Shown here in pieces: positions 44,720 to 53,686 of a DNA stretch of 64,000 nt; positions within the stretch are counted from its first letter, which is position 1, and each line of letters begins with the position of its first letter. Source of the stretch: Roseovarius sp. (GTDB lineage Bacteria > Pseudomonadota > Alphaproteobacteria > Rhodobacterales > Rhodobacteraceae); contig JAJFIA010000010.1 in NCBI GenBank assembly GCA_021775255.1, forward strand, positions 186,001-250,000. The letters are read 5' to 3'. The translations under genes were made by a program, and so were the position numbers. Under the pieces are notes generated by a model. It saw only the letters and a program-made list of their open reading frames with translations, was not told the origin of the DNA and did not search any database.

Positions 44720-44962
44720 ATGTTTCTTGCGCTGTTCGGGACGGTGGTAATTGCCGGGATTGTTGGCTATGCGGCGGAAAAATCCGGTTTTACCAGCAAT
44801 GGATATATCCCATCCATCATCATCTGCATTGGCGGCGCGTTTTTGTTTTATTTCATCCGCATCATGTTTAACGTGGGCTTTGGCTCGGCCGGGACAGATG
44901 CGATCTTGTCTTCCATCGGCGCGCTCATCATCGTGCCCACCCATTGGCGGGGCCGCCGTTAG
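44720..44962 (+). CDS. Small membrane protein, GlsB/YeaQ-like
   Basis: Membrane protein of 80 residues with three hydrophobic segments (about 2-20, 29-48, 60-74) and glycine patches resembling the GlsB/YeaQ/YmgE stress-response family. GGGTCGGGG precedes the ATG at 44720. It follows fmt by 13 bases and precedes another small membrane protein of the same size by 20 bases, so the pair likely works together. Confidence 0.65.
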   Translation: MFLALFGTVVIAGIVGYAAEKSGFTSNGYIPSIIICIGGAFLFYFIRIMFNVGFGSAGTDAILSSIGALIIVPTHWRGRR

Positions 44963-44982
44963 AAAGGGATCAGGAGGGTAAC

Positions 44983-45225
44983 ATGCCGATCATCTGGTTA
45001 ATCATCATCGGGCTTGCCGCCGGGTTTCTGGCCACACGGATGATGAAAATGGAGACCAATATCATCACCACCCTGGCCATCGGCATTGCCGGGGCATTAA
45101 TGGGCGGGCTGGTTCTGGGCATTCTGTTGCGGGTGATGGGGATGCTTTCGGGCCTGATAGGGGCGGTTCTGGGCGCGTTGCTTCTGATCTGGCTGTGGAA
45201 CACCTATATCAAAGGCAATAAGTGA
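44983..45225 (+). CDS. GlsB/YeaQ/YmgE family stress-response membrane protein
   Basis: Membrane protein of 80 residues with three hydrophobic segments rich in Gly and Ala (IIWLIIIGLAAGFLATRMM, IGIAGALMGGLVLGILL, LIGAVLGALLLIWLW), the transglycosylase-associated (GlsB) pattern. ATCAGGAGGGTAAC before the ATG is a strong ribosome site. It ends 3 bases before the convergent P450 gene. Function in the family is poorly defined; a link to envelope stress is assumed. Confidence 0.78.
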   Translation: MPIIWLIIIGLAAGFLATRMMKMETNIITTLAIGIAGALMGGLVLGILLRVMGMLSGLIGAVLGALLLIWLWNTYIKGNK

Positions 45226-45228
45226 ATT

Positions 45229-46578
45229 TCAAACCGGCTCGGCCTGCAACCAGACACCGCCTTCGGGGCGCAATGTGATGATCATCACCGGCTTGGGATC
45301 ACGGCCTTTCACAGGCGTGAATTTGAAACGCGACAGGAGCGTTGCCAGAATGATCACCACCTCCTGCAAGGCAAAAGACGCGCCAATGCAGATGCGCGGG
45401 CCATCGCCAAACGGCAGATAAGCATAGCGTTCGATCGCCTTTTTATCAGCAAAACGCTCGGGGCGAAAGTGATCTGCCTCAGGCCATAAAAGCCGGTTCC
45501 GGTGCAGCGCATAAATCGGGATGATCACAGTATCGCCTGCGCGTATCTTGCGCCCACATAGCGTATCTTCTTTCAAAGCGGTGCGCGAAAGCATCGCGGC
45601 GGGCGGGTAAAGCCGCAGCGCCTCATCGGCTATCATCCGGATATAGGGCAGATTGGCCACATCCTCGCCGCTGGCGGCGCGGCCATTGAGAACCGATTGC
45701 GCCTCGGCGCGGGCGCGGTCCTGCACGCTTTGGTCAAAGGCACAAAGATATAACGACCACGCCATGGTCAGCGCCGTGGTTTCATGGCCCGCCACGATAA
45801 AGGTCAGCAGGTTGTCGCGCAGCTCGGCGGTGTTCATCCGGCGTTTGGTTTCCGGATCAACGCCGGCAAGTAAGAGATCAAGCAGATCGGGCACGCCCTG
45901 AGCCCCGCGCGCGCGCCGCGCCTCAACCGCCGCATCGGCCACGCGCTTCATTTGTTTTATCGCCGGGCCTGAAAACATCCGCCCCGGGCGCGGCACCCAA
46001 TCGGGAAAGCCAAGCATGTCAAACAGGGAAATCCGGCCCGCCTGCGCGATATAGGCATCAATGGATTTATGCACGGCTGTGGCGTCAAAGCTGCCATCGC
46101 CGGAAAATGTGACCTCGCTGATCACGTCGAATGTGGTGCGCACCATGTCATCGGCCATATCCATGGCCCCCGATGCCGCCGCGATTCGTGCGCAACTGCG
46201 GTCGGCCGCGGCGGACATGATCGGGGCAAGGTTCATCACGTTGCGATGCGAAAACACCGGTGCTGCCGCCCGCCGTTGCCAGCGCCAATGCGCCCCTTCG
46301 GCGATAAAAAGCGAATCGCCAATCGCCGGGCGCAGCAGGTTCTTGGTGACGATGGATTTGGGATAATCATCCAGATTTTCCAAAAGCATCCGCTTGATCG
46401 AGGCCGGATCCATCACCATATGCCAGCGCTTGCCGGTGCGGCCGGAAACCATCGGCTGTGTCACGGCAATCTCGGGGATGATCGACAACAGGTTTTTGCG
46501 CGCCGCAGACAGGCTTTGCAAAAGGCTCATCGGCTCTTTCACAAGTGGCACATGAACCGGAATTTGCTGTGATGGCAT
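45229..46578 (-). CDS. Cytochrome P450
   Basis: Haem monooxygenase of 449 residues without a membrane anchor. Seen: oxygen-binding helix VAGHETTALTMAWSLYL, ExxR motif in EALRLYPPAA, PERF in FRPERFADK, and the haem loop FGDGPRICIGASFALQE with the proximal Cys. The overall pattern is closer to fatty-acid or terpenoid P450s than to bacterial CYP101 types, but the substrate is unknown. No ferredoxin or reductase gene is adjacent. The ATG at 46578 has AAGGGACGCAGC upstream; the longer frame to 46752 crosses the tRNA gene and is rejected. Confidence 0.9.
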   Translation of the reverse strand: MPSQQIPVHVPLVKEPMSLLQSLSAARKNLLSIIPEIAVTQPMVSGRTGKRWHMVMDPASIKRMLLENLDDYPKSIVTKNLLRPAIGDSLFIAEGAHWRWQRRAAAPVFSHRNVMNLAPIMSAAADRSCARIAAASGAMDMADDMVRTTFDVISEVTFSGDGSFDATAVHKSIDAYIAQAGRISLFDMLGFPDWVPRPGRMFSGPAIKQMKRVADAAVEARRARGAQGVPDLLDLLLAGVDPETKRRMNTAELRDNLLTFIVAGHETTALTMAWSLYLCAFDQSVQDRARAEAQSVLNGRAASGEDVANLPYIRMIADEALRLYPPAAMLSRTALKEDTLCGRKIRAGDTVIIPIYALHRNRLLWPEADHFRPERFADKKAIERYAYLPFGDGPRICIGASFALQEVVIILATLLSRFKFTPVKGRDPKPVMIITLRPEGGVWLQAEPV

Positions 46579-46674
46579 GCTGCGTCCCTTCTGATCTTCT
46601 TCAGATATAGAGGCAGGGCATCTCAGGGGCAAATGTCCACAGGGCAAAACCGCAACCGCGCTGCGATTGTCTGC

Positions 46675-46703
46675 TTGCGTCCCGGCCACAGGTGTCGTAA
46701 TCC
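46675..46703 (+). promoter_or_regulatory. Candidate promoter for tRNA-Trp
   Basis: TTGCGT (46675-46680) and TAATCC (46698-46703) with a 17-base spacer lie 12 bases before the mature tRNA. Spacing is ideal but the hexamers are only partial matches to the sigma-70 consensus. Confidence 0.35.
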
Positions 46704-46715
46704 GGGCGCGGCCAT

Positions 46716-46791
46716 AGGGGTATAGCTCAGCTGGTAGAGCGACGGTCTCCAAAACCGTAGGTCGCGGGTTCGAACCCTGCTGCCCCTGCCA
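46716..46791 (+). tRNA. tRNA-Trp (anticodon CCA)
   Basis: 76-base cloverleaf with encoded CCA. Acceptor AGGGGTA pairs with TGCCCCT; D-loop AGCTCAGCTGGTAGAGC; anticodon CCA at 46749-46751 within GGTCTCCAAAACC; T-arm GCGGGTTCGAACCCTGC (one mismatch). Discriminator G. It lies between the divergent P450 gene and the convergent HxlR gene. Confidence 0.97.
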
Positions 46792-46796
46792 ATCAC

Positions 46797-47177
46797 TCAG
46801 ATCGCAGTTTCAAGCATCTTCTCAAAATCCGGTTGTGCGCCGTCGACATGGATTTGCCCCCATTCACAGGCGGCGCGAATGATCGGCCGCATATCCCGGC
46901 CTTTCTGTGTCAGTGAATATTCCACCTTGGGCGGCACCTGATGATAAACCTCGCGGTGCACGATACCATCATGTTCAAGCTCTCTGAGCTGATTTGTCAG
47001 CATTCGTTGCGTGCATCCCTTCAGCGAACGCAGCAGTTCATTGAACCGCCGCGTGCGGACAAGCAGGCGCAATATGATCAACGCTTTCCACTTGCCGCCG
47101 ATACGGGCAAAGACCGCCTCGACCGGGCAGTGAATATCTTCGATATGCCGACGTTTGCGGGGAATTTGAGGGGTCAT
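46797..47177 (-). CDS. HxlR-family transcriptional regulator
   Basis: Winged-helix regulator of 126 residues. HCPVEAVFARIGGKWKALIILRLL with the family's N-terminal Cys is followed by RFNELLRSLKGCTQRMLTNQLRELEHDGIV. The Cys could be a redox or electrophile sensor. The start at 47177 has AAAGGATATGGC upstream; the frame is open 19 codons further without a good site. Probably senses a reactive compound and controls the neighbouring hydrolase or dehydrogenase genes; inference. Confidence 0.85.
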   Translation of the reverse strand: MTPQIPRKRRHIEDIHCPVEAVFARIGGKWKALIILRLLVRTRRFNELLRSLKGCTQRMLTNQLRELEHDGIVHREVYHQVPPKVEYSLTQKGRDMRPIIRAACEWGQIHVDGAQPDFEKMLETAI

Positions 47178-47241
47178 GCCATATCCTTTAGGGTAATTTA
47201 TGCATGTACTACAGAATTTTTCATATATAGGCAAATAAATA

Positions 47242-47270
47242 CCGGGCAGGGGGTTGGTGCCCCCGCCCGG
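47242..47270 (-). terminator. Intrinsic terminator after the secreted hydrolase gene
   Basis: CCGGGCAGGGGG pairs with CCCCCGCCCGG around TTGGTG. On the minus strand the stem is followed by TATTTATTT. It lies 6 bases past the stop of the hydrolase gene and before hxlR. Confidence 0.75.
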
Positions 47271-47276
47271 TTCCTG

Positions 47277-48134
47277 TTATTTATTGGCGCTGAGATGGTC
47301 TTCTATCATCGTCGCCAGCAAGACAGGTGTTTCCAGCATCGGATAATGGCCGGCATTCTCGATATATGCGAGATGGATATTTTGTGCCCAATTCGCGATG
47401 GTCTTATCATAGTATTCCTGCTGAAACCCTGGCAGATCATTGCGCCCGCCGATCAGCAATATTGGTGTGTCAATTTCGGCTTCCTGAAACTCTTTGGAAA
47501 AATCTTCATCCAGCCACATGTCATAATAGCCTTTCAACACATCCGGGGAGGTGGTTGTACGGCTGTAAGTGGTATTGCGTATCTTCCAGGCGTTGTTCAG
47601 CTTGCCGCCGGACAGTGCATCAAAAGCGGCGCGGGCCATTTCATCCTCGCTGATGGTGGCCAGCAGAAAGGCACGGTCATCTTCGGACGCCGGATAGCCA
47701 TCGGGCGTGACCGGGGTGATTGCCACATAGCTTTTGATCCGTTTGTCCTGTTCGGAATCACGCATGAGGGTTTTGAAACCGGCCATGCCGTTCATCGAAT
47801 GACCAATCAGGTTGAATTTATCCCAGCCCAGTTCATCCGCAAGATGCAGCGTATCCCGGGCAATCTCATCCGTAGTGTATTTTCCTTTAAGGGTTTTTGA
47901 ATTCCCATAGCCCCGGACATCGGCAAATACATAGGTATAGCTGTGGTCATCCAACCAAGGGCGCATGGCATCAAAGCTGCGGGCATCTCCCATCCAGTTA
48001 TGCAGCACCATCACATGTTCCGGCCCGGTTCCATACATCGTATAACCCAATATGGGTGCATCCTGCTCTGCTTGTGCCGGCGATAGGCTTGCCAGCGTTA
48101 CAGCGGCAGCGGCAAGGGTAGTTTTGAATAACAT
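47277..48134 (-). CDS. Secreted alpha/beta-hydrolase
   Basis: Hydrolase of 285 residues with a signal peptide (MLFKTTLAAAAVTLASLSPA). The mature protein has VMVLHNWMGDARSF, VFADVRGYGNS, the nucleophile elbow NLIGHSMNGMAGF, a late Asp in GGRNDLPGF and the His in ENAGHYPMLE, so a Ser-Asp-His triad is complete. The substrate is not predictable. It may be a periplasmic esterase or dehalogenase-like enzyme. Next to hxlR on the same strand and divergent from an SDR gene. Confidence 0.85.
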   Translation of the reverse strand: MLFKTTLAAAAVTLASLSPAQAEQDAPILGYTMYGTGPEHVMVLHNWMGDARSFDAMRPWLDDHSYTYVFADVRGYGNSKTLKGKYTTDEIARDTLHLADELGWDKFNLIGHSMNGMAGFKTLMRDSEQDKRIKSYVAITPVTPDGYPASEDDRAFLLATISEDEMARAAFDALSGGKLNNAWKIRNTTYSRTTTSPDVLKGYYDMWLDEDFSKEFQEAEIDTPILLIGGRNDLPGFQQEYYDKTIANWAQNIHLAYIENAGHYPMLETPVLLATMIEDHLSANK

Positions 48135-48330
48135 ATGTCATCTCCTGAATACAAAACAGCCGGTATTGGCACCGGCAGCATGTAAATGGCATTTAGGGTG
48201 AAAAACATAAATACGCATAAAAAACGCTGGTAGTATCATTTTGTATACCATGAGGCCTAGGCATTTTACTATGGCAGGGCCTGCAAGGTGTCTTATACAT
48301 GTGCAAGGCAATAAAATCCGGAGCAAGATC

Positions 48331-49077
48331 ATGAAAACCGCCATTGTCACAGGCGCGGCGCGCGGCATCGGGCTGGCCACTACCCGGCAATTTCTTGAAC
48401 AGGGCTGGCGGGTGGTGATGATCGACCGTGATGCGCCGGCATTATCCGTGGCCGCTCAGGGGCTCGGGGATGTTGATCCGGTGGTTTGTGATGTCTCAAT
48501 ACCGGATCAGGTGCGCCATATTGCGGCCCATGTCAGCCAGAGCTGTGACAGCATTGATGCGCTTGTCAACAATGCCGGTGTGGCGGATTTCGGCCCGCTC
48601 GGGGATACCGATTTCAGCCGCTGGCGCACGGTCATGGAAACCAATCTTGACGGGGTATTCCTGATGTCACAGGCGCTGCGCGAGGGGCTTTGCGCGGCGC
48701 GCGGTGCGATTGTCAATATCGCCTCGATCTCGGGCCTGCGCGCCAGCACTTTGCGGGTGGCTTATGGCACCTCGAAGGCCGCGGTGATGCATCTTACCCA
48801 GCAATATGCGGCAGAGCTGGGCGAATACGGTGTGCGGGCGAATTGCATCTGCCCCGGCCCGGTGGATACCAAGCTGGCCCTGGCGGTGCATACGCCGGAA
48901 ATTCGCGCGGCTTATCATGATGCGATACCGCTCAACCGCTATGGCACGGAAGATGAGATTGCCGCGATGATTACATTTCTGTGCTCGGAGGCTGCCAGCT
49001 ATGTCACCGGGCAGGTGATTGCCGTGGATGGCGGGTTTCAATCAACAGGTATTGGCCTGCCTGCGCTGCGTCAATAA
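48331..49077 (+). CDS. Short-chain dehydrogenase/reductase
   Basis: NAD(P)-dependent SDR of 248 residues. TGAARGIG (7-14) is the cofactor loop, NNAG (80-83) follows, and S134, Y145 and K149 in IASIS...YGTSK form the active site. The C-terminal CPGPVDTKLA and VTGQVIAVDGGF are standard. D32 in MIDRD suggests NAD preference. CGGAGCAAGATC precedes the ATG at 48331. Substrate unknown. Its stop overlaps the left edge of a 106-base palindromic element. Confidence 0.9.
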   Translation: MKTAIVTGAARGIGLATTRQFLEQGWRVVMIDRDAPALSVAAQGLGDVDPVVCDVSIPDQVRHIAAHVSQSCDSIDALVNNAGVADFGPLGDTDFSRWRTVMETNLDGVFLMSQALREGLCAARGAIVNIASISGLRASTLRVAYGTSKAAVMHLTQQYAAELGEYGVRANCICPGPVDTKLALAVHTPEIRAAYHDAIPLNRYGTEDEIAAMITFLCSEAASYVTGQVIAVDGGFQSTGIGLPALRQ

Positions 49078-49078
49078 A

Positions 49079-49184
49079 GCGTTTAGGAATAAACTTGAGA
49101 AACAAGTTTGTATCAAAACGCACACAATATCGATAGGTTCCGCGCGTTTCGCAAAAAACCTGACTCAGGGTTTTCACGAAACGC
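49079..49184 (+). repeat. Composite double-palindrome element, copy 1
   Basis: Two palindromes joined by a 22-base spacer. Module 1 (49079-49121) runs GCGTTT...AAACTTG-agaaa-CAAGTTT...AAACGC. Module 2 (49144-49184) is GCGTTTCG...CCTGA / TCAGG...CGAAACGC with 17 of 20 arm bases paired. It fills the gap between the stop codons of the convergent SDR gene and hypothetical gene. Copy 2 lies at 57248-57356 in opposite orientation. Confidence 0.85.
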
Positions 49185-49185
49185 T

Positions 49186-49566
49186 TTAATCAATCTGTTT
49201 GCCGGGTGTGACGGTAAAGGGTTCCAGCGCATCCCCATTGACAAAAGCATGCCCGCCCGTGTCGGTTTTCACGATCACATAGGGCGTCCAGCCGGTGCTG
49301 CGCCACCAGCTTTCATATTCATCTGTGTCGGGGTTGGCGCGCCATTTTCCTTCGCTCGGGGGCCCCTCTGCGGGAATATAGATGGCCTGTCCCTGGGCGC
49401 TGAAATATTCTGTATAGTTGGTTCCTGCCCAAACCCCGTTGATGGTATTTCCGGCCAGAAGTGCATTGATTTCATTCGCTGTTAACTGGACAGAACCTGC
49501 CTGAGCGGGGTAGAGCCCAAATGCGGCGATGGTGGCAATCAGGGCTAAAAATGATCTTCGGTACAT
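49186..49566 (-). CDS. Small secreted protein of unknown function
   Basis: Protein of 126 residues with a signal peptide (MYRRSFLALIATIAAFGLYPAQA). The mature part includes LTANEINALLAGNTINGVWAGTNYTEYFSAQG and a Trp-rich YESWWRSTGWTPYVIV. I do not recognise the family with certainty. Likely periplasmic. AAGGATATTGTC precedes the ATG at 49566. The stop codon lies at the edge of the composite repeat element. Confidence 0.72.
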   Translation of the reverse strand: MYRRSFLALIATIAAFGLYPAQAGSVQLTANEINALLAGNTINGVWAGTNYTEYFSAQGQAIYIPAEGPPSEGKWRANPDTDEYESWWRSTGWTPYVIVKTDTGGHAFVNGDALEPFTVTPGKQID

Positions 49567-49642
49567 GACAATATCCTTGGTTCGGCATAGGATATATCGC
49601 ACTTTTTCAACCAGTTGACGACTCGAAAATTGCCAAACCGCC

Positions 49643-50908
49643 CTAAACCTGCGGCGGCTGGATCAAAATCGCCCTGAAATCATTGACATTTGTCAGCGTC
49701 GGGCCGGTCAGAACCTGATCCCCGAGCATATCAAAAAAACCATGTGCATCATTGCGGGCAAGCGCCATCGCCGCATCGCAGGAAAGCGCCTTTGCCTTGT
49801 CCAGAGTGTCCGGGCCGATCACCGCACCGGCCACCTCTGCCGCGCCATCCACCCCGTCGGTATCGCAGGCAATGGCGTAAATGCCAGCAACCCCTTCAAG
49901 TGCCAGAGCCAGTGCCAGAGCAAATTCCGCATTTGGCCCGCCAATGCCATCGCCGGTACGGGTAACAGTGAGTTCCCCGCCTGAAAGCAAAAGCACCGGT
50001 GCCGCTCCGGCGGCCATCCCGGTTTGAATTTTCAATGCTTTTGCAGCCTGAGCGCGGGCCACATCCCTGGCCTCACCTTCAACATCATCCCCTAAAATCT
50101 GCACTTCAATCCCCTGATCCTGCGCCAATTCGGCGGCGGCTTTTAGAGAATGCGAGGGGGCGGCATAGATGATGTTTTCCACCTTGCTCAACCGGATATC
50201 GCCGGGGGCTATCACATGCGGCGGGCCCGCCAGCACATCCTGGATTGTTTGCGGAACTGCAATGCCAAATTGATCCAGACTGGCGCGTGCCTCTCCCGGT
50301 GTGCTGGCATCCCCGACCGTTGGCCCGGATCCGATCAGCGCCGGATCATCGCCCGGCACATCCGAGATCATCAATGACAGCATCCGCGCGGGATAAGCCG
50401 CAGCAGCCAGTTGCCCCCCTTTCACCAGACTGAGATGTTTGCGAATGATATTCATCTGTCGTATTGGCATACCCGAGGCCAAAAGCACTGCATTAAATGC
50501 CTGAATCTGTGATAATGTGATCGCCCCTGCCGGCAAGGTCATCAATGCCGATGCCCCGCCGGATATGAGCGCAAGCACCTGATCATTTTCCCCCAAGGTT
50601 TCAAGCAAATCCAACATCCGCTGCGTGGCGGCCATCCCTGCGGCATCCGGCACCGGGTGTGCCGCTTCAACAATCTCGATGCCCGCGCAGGGCCGGGCGT
50701 AGCCATAGCGCGTGATCACAATGCCCTTGCAGGGGCCATATATCGCCTCAACCGCTTCCGCCATCCGGGCCGAGGCCTTGCCTGCGCCAACCACGATCAG
50801 GCGCTCTTTTGGCCGGGGAGGAAGCGCAAGATGCAGACTGCGCATCGGATCGGCAACCTCAACAGCCTTGTCAAAAAGCGATCTGAGAATGGTCTTAGGG
50901 TCAGGCAT
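49643..50908 (-). CDS. Glycerate 2-kinase (GckA/TtuD, MOFRL family)
   Basis: Kinase of 421 residues that converts D-glycerate to 2-phosphoglycerate with ATP. The N-terminal domain has RLIVVGAGKASARMAEAVE and ALISGGASALMTLP, plus NIIRKHLSLVKGGQLA; the C-terminal MOFRL domain has LLLSGGELTVTRTGDGIGGPNAEFALALAL and DTDGVDGAAEVAGA. The pathway context would be glyoxylate or serine-cycle carbon entering glycolysis. It stands alone, with 76- and 122-base gaps on either side. Confidence 0.9.
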   Translation of the reverse strand: MPDPKTILRSLFDKAVEVADPMRSLHLALPPRPKERLIVVGAGKASARMAEAVEAIYGPCKGIVITRYGYARPCAGIEIVEAAHPVPDAAGMAATQRMLDLLETLGENDQVLALISGGASALMTLPAGAITLSQIQAFNAVLLASGMPIRQMNIIRKHLSLVKGGQLAAAAYPARMLSLMISDVPGDDPALIGSGPTVGDASTPGEARASLDQFGIAVPQTIQDVLAGPPHVIAPGDIRLSKVENIIYAAPSHSLKAAAELAQDQGIEVQILGDDVEGEARDVARAQAAKALKIQTGMAAGAAPVLLLSGGELTVTRTGDGIGGPNAEFALALALALEGVAGIYAIACDTDGVDGAAEVAGAVIGPDTLDKAKALSCDAAMALARNDAHGFFDMLGDQVLTGPTLTNVNDFRAILIQPPQV

Positions 50909-51030
50909 GTTTGTGATCTCTTAAGGCATGTTTTCCAATGAGATTACCCTAAACAGGATTGCTGACAACTGTGATATAGGCTGTTTCCGGAAAGCTGCAT
51001 AATTTCAGGTGCCGGTTTGCAGTTAACCGG

Positions 51031-52578
51031 TTAATTCCGCACCTGACCAATGACCGGCAAATCATCAAGCTTCAGCAAGTGATGGCTCATCCAGTCAATG
51101 GTTTTATCGAACGGCATCGGCCGACCGATACCAAACCCCTGCACATGGCCACAACCAAGCTGTGCCAGCATGGCATGTTCTCCCGCGGTTTCCACCCCTT
51201 CGGCCAAAGTCTCAAGCCCCAGCTTTTCTGCCATCAGCAGGATGGCGGAAATCATACGCTGCTGTTCGGGATCGCAATCCACTTTCGTCACGAAACTCCG
51301 GTCTATCTTGATGCGTTCAACCGCAAATCGCCGGATCAGCGAAATCGAGGCATGACCGGTGCCAAAATCATCAAGGTCAATATGGCATCTCATTTCAGAC
51401 AAGCGGTTGATATTGCGCGAAATCATATCTTCCGGCGAATTTGCCACCACCGATTCCAACACCTCGACGGTTAGCCGGTCCGGGGCCATATCAAAGCGGT
51501 CAAGCTCCCAGCCAATTTTCTCGGGCAGCTTGGGGTTGCGCAATTCCTCAGAGGTAAAATTGACCCCCACATGCGGCACGTCAAGCCCCTGGGCATCCCA
51601 TGATTTGAGCGCATTGAGGGCCTGAAAAAGCATCACTTCGCCCAGCCGCTCGATCTTGCCTGCCTGCTCCAGCCCCGGCAAAAATTCTGCGGGTGTGAGC
51701 ATGCCCAACTTGGGGTGTGCCCAGCGCGCCAGCGCCTCAAAACCGGTGATCTGACCGGTATCGGTTGACACCTGCGGCTGAAACCAGGGCCTGATCTGGC
51801 CATTTTCCAATGCATTTTGCACCTCATCCGTAATGAAATGCGGGCAGGATGCAATATCGCGGATATTTGAGGAATAAGCCCGGATGGAGGATGGCCCGTG
51901 GCGCTGCGCCTCTTTCAGCGCCAGATGGGCGGCATCGGCAAGATCTGCCCCCATGCCCAGGCCGATATCCGCATCCAGACTAAACCCGACAGAGGCCGAA
52001 ATATATATCGTGGTGCGATCAAGAATTATCGGGTCTTCCACCGCCGCCTGTAAACGCCCCGCCAGATGCAGGCCAATCTCAAGATCCAGCTGCTGCACCG
52101 GGCCGATGGCAATGCCAAAGCTGTGCGCGCCATGCCGGTAAACCACGTCATTTGAGCGCAAAGCTACCGCAAGGCGGTGTTTGACCCGTTGCAAAACATT
52201 TTCAGCAGAAAGCCTGCCATAGCGTTCGGTGATAACATCAAAATCATCCAGAGCCACCAGCATACAGGCCATTTTCTGAGATTTTTTATGTGCTGAATTC
52301 AGGACGATATCCAACCGCTCTTCCAGGGCCTGCTGTTCAGGGAAATTGGCCATATGGCGGTAATGGCCAAACGGTTTGCGATGCCCTTTATTGAGGATGC
52401 TGAGGCTGATGACACAAAGCGGAAACCCCATTGCCATGCCCAAAATCAAATCAGTTCCACCAAACCAATAGCCGAGGACAACCAGGGCGGGCAGATAAAG
52501 CAGGATCTGTGGCCCGGTCAGGATGGTACGCAAATGCGCCCGGCTTGTTGAAATTGTATGTCGCAGGCGTGAAGGCAT
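51031..52578 (-). CDS. Membrane-anchored cyclic-di-GMP phosphodiesterase, degenerate GGDEF plus EAL
   Basis: A 515-residue signalling protein. Two hydrophobic segments (about 22-40 and 43-62) anchor it. The diguanylate cyclase-like domain (about 85-245) has GAHSF (150-154) instead of GGDEF and is probably inactive as a cyclase. The EAL domain (250-515) has FEALARW (EAL at 281-283), NFTSEEL, EVLE, IDLDDFGTGHAS, KIDRSFV and AEGVET, so it should hydrolyse cyclic di-GMP. The GGDEF part may bind GTP or c-di-GMP as a regulator. Confidence 0.88.
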   Translation of the reverse strand: MPSRLRHTISTSRAHLRTILTGPQILLYLPALVVLGYWFGGTDLILGMAMGFPLCVISLSILNKGHRKPFGHYRHMANFPEQQALEERLDIVLNSAHKKSQKMACMLVALDDFDVITERYGRLSAENVLQRVKHRLAVALRSNDVVYRHGAHSFGIAIGPVQQLDLEIGLHLAGRLQAAVEDPIILDRTTIYISASVGFSLDADIGLGMGADLADAAHLALKEAQRHGPSSIRAYSSNIRDIASCPHFITDEVQNALENGQIRPWFQPQVSTDTGQITGFEALARWAHPKLGMLTPAEFLPGLEQAGKIERLGEVMLFQALNALKSWDAQGLDVPHVGVNFTSEELRNPKLPEKIGWELDRFDMAPDRLTVEVLESVVANSPEDMISRNINRLSEMRCHIDLDDFGTGHASISLIRRFAVERIKIDRSFVTKVDCDPEQQRMISAILLMAEKLGLETLAEGVETAGEHAMLAQLGCGHVQGFGIGRPMPFDKTIDWMSHHLLKLDDLPVIGQVRN

Positions 52579-52691
52579 GCCCTGGCTCCGGAAAAGTGGA
52601 AGGACTCCGATGAATTCCGGCCAAGGCTATGCGCCCAAGGTCAACACGCGCTTAATGCGCCCATAAACCCGGCATTGTTTTGCATAAAATT

Positions 52692-53549
52692 TTAGGTATT
52701 CCGGGTTAATCCGGCAAAATCGAACAGTTTGGGATCGAGCAGATGCGAGGGCCGCGCGTTCATCAAGGCGCGGAACATGACCTGACGGCGCCCGGGGCTG
52801 CGCGCCTCCCACCCGTCCAGAATCTGCTTGACCTGCTGGCGTTGCAACCCGTCCTGCGAGCCACAAAGATCGCAAGGAATAATGGGGTAATTCAACGCCT
52901 TGGCGAATTTTTCACAATCACCTTCGCTGACATGCGCCAGCGGGCGATAAACAAATAAATCCCCCTCTTCGTTCACCAGCTTGGGCGGCATCGTGGCCAG
53001 CCGCCCGCCATGAAAGAGGTTCATGAAAAATGTCTCTAAAATATCATCGCGGTGATGGCCCAAGACCACGGCGCTACAGCCTTCTTCACGCGCGATACGG
53101 TACAGATTGCCCCGTCTGAGCCTTGAGCACAGCGCGCAAAACGTCCGCCCGGCGGGGATTTTATCCATCACGATCGAATAGGTATCCTGATACTCAACCC
53201 GGTGCGGCACCTGCATCCGGGTCAGAAAATCCGGCAAAACGGTAGCGGGAAACCCCGGTTGCCCCTGATCAAGATTGCAGGCCAGCAAGTCAACCGGCAA
53301 AAGCCCGCGCCATTTCAACTCATGCAGGATGGCCAGCAAGGTATAGCTATCCTTGCCGCCCGACAGGCAGACCAGCCATCGCGCCACAGGCGCGTGGCCA
53401 TCCTGCGCGGGCGTATCCCGCTCGACCATACCGTATTGTTCAACCGCCTCACGCACCTGCCGGACAATGCGTTTGCGCAGCTTGCGAAACTCGGTCGTTT
53501 TCGGTGCGCCTGCAAAAAGCGGGTGAATGTCGTCGGGTTGGTCCAGCAT
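52692..53549 (-). CDS. ttcA: tRNA 2-thiocytidine biosynthesis protein
   Basis: PP-loop ATPase of 285 residues that thiolates C32 of some tRNAs, using a [4Fe-4S] cluster. Seen: the ATP motif [10 protein letters not shown], then [12 protein letters not shown] and [14 protein letters not shown] for two CxxC motifs, and [16 protein letters not shown]. The start at 53549 (MLDQPDD) has AAAGG 8 bases upstream and fits better than a longer frame to 53582. Acts on tRNA in the cytosol. Confidence 0.94.
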   Translation of the reverse strand: MLDQPDDIHPLFAGAPKTTEFRKLRKRIVRQVREAVEQYGMVERDTPAQDGHAPVARWLVCLSGGKDSYTLLAILHELKWRGLLPVDLLACNLDQGQPGFPATVLPDFLTRMQVPHRVEYQDTYSIVMDKIPAGRTFCALCSRLRRGNLYRIAREEGCSAVVLGHHRDDILETFFMNLFHGGRLATMPPKLVNEEGDLFVYRPLAHVSEGDCEKFAKALNYPIIPCDLCGSQDGLQRQQVKQILDGWEARSPGRRQVMFRALMNARPSHLLDPKLFDFAGLTRNT

Positions 53550-53686
53550 GATGTGCCTTTGGGGTTGCCAGTATGACCTCATATCGGGAATTCCCGCCGT
53601 GCCGTCAACAGGTGTTGCTATCGTGCGGGTCTCCGCGCTGGGTGATCGCGGATCAGGTCAGGGGTGTGGGTTGGGCAGTAAATCTG

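Noticed and set aside
51018..51032. TTAACCGGTTAA near the EAL gene stop as a CtrA site
   Set aside because: Half-sites are 4 bases apart, not 6-7, and it overlaps the 3' end of a gene rather than a promoter.
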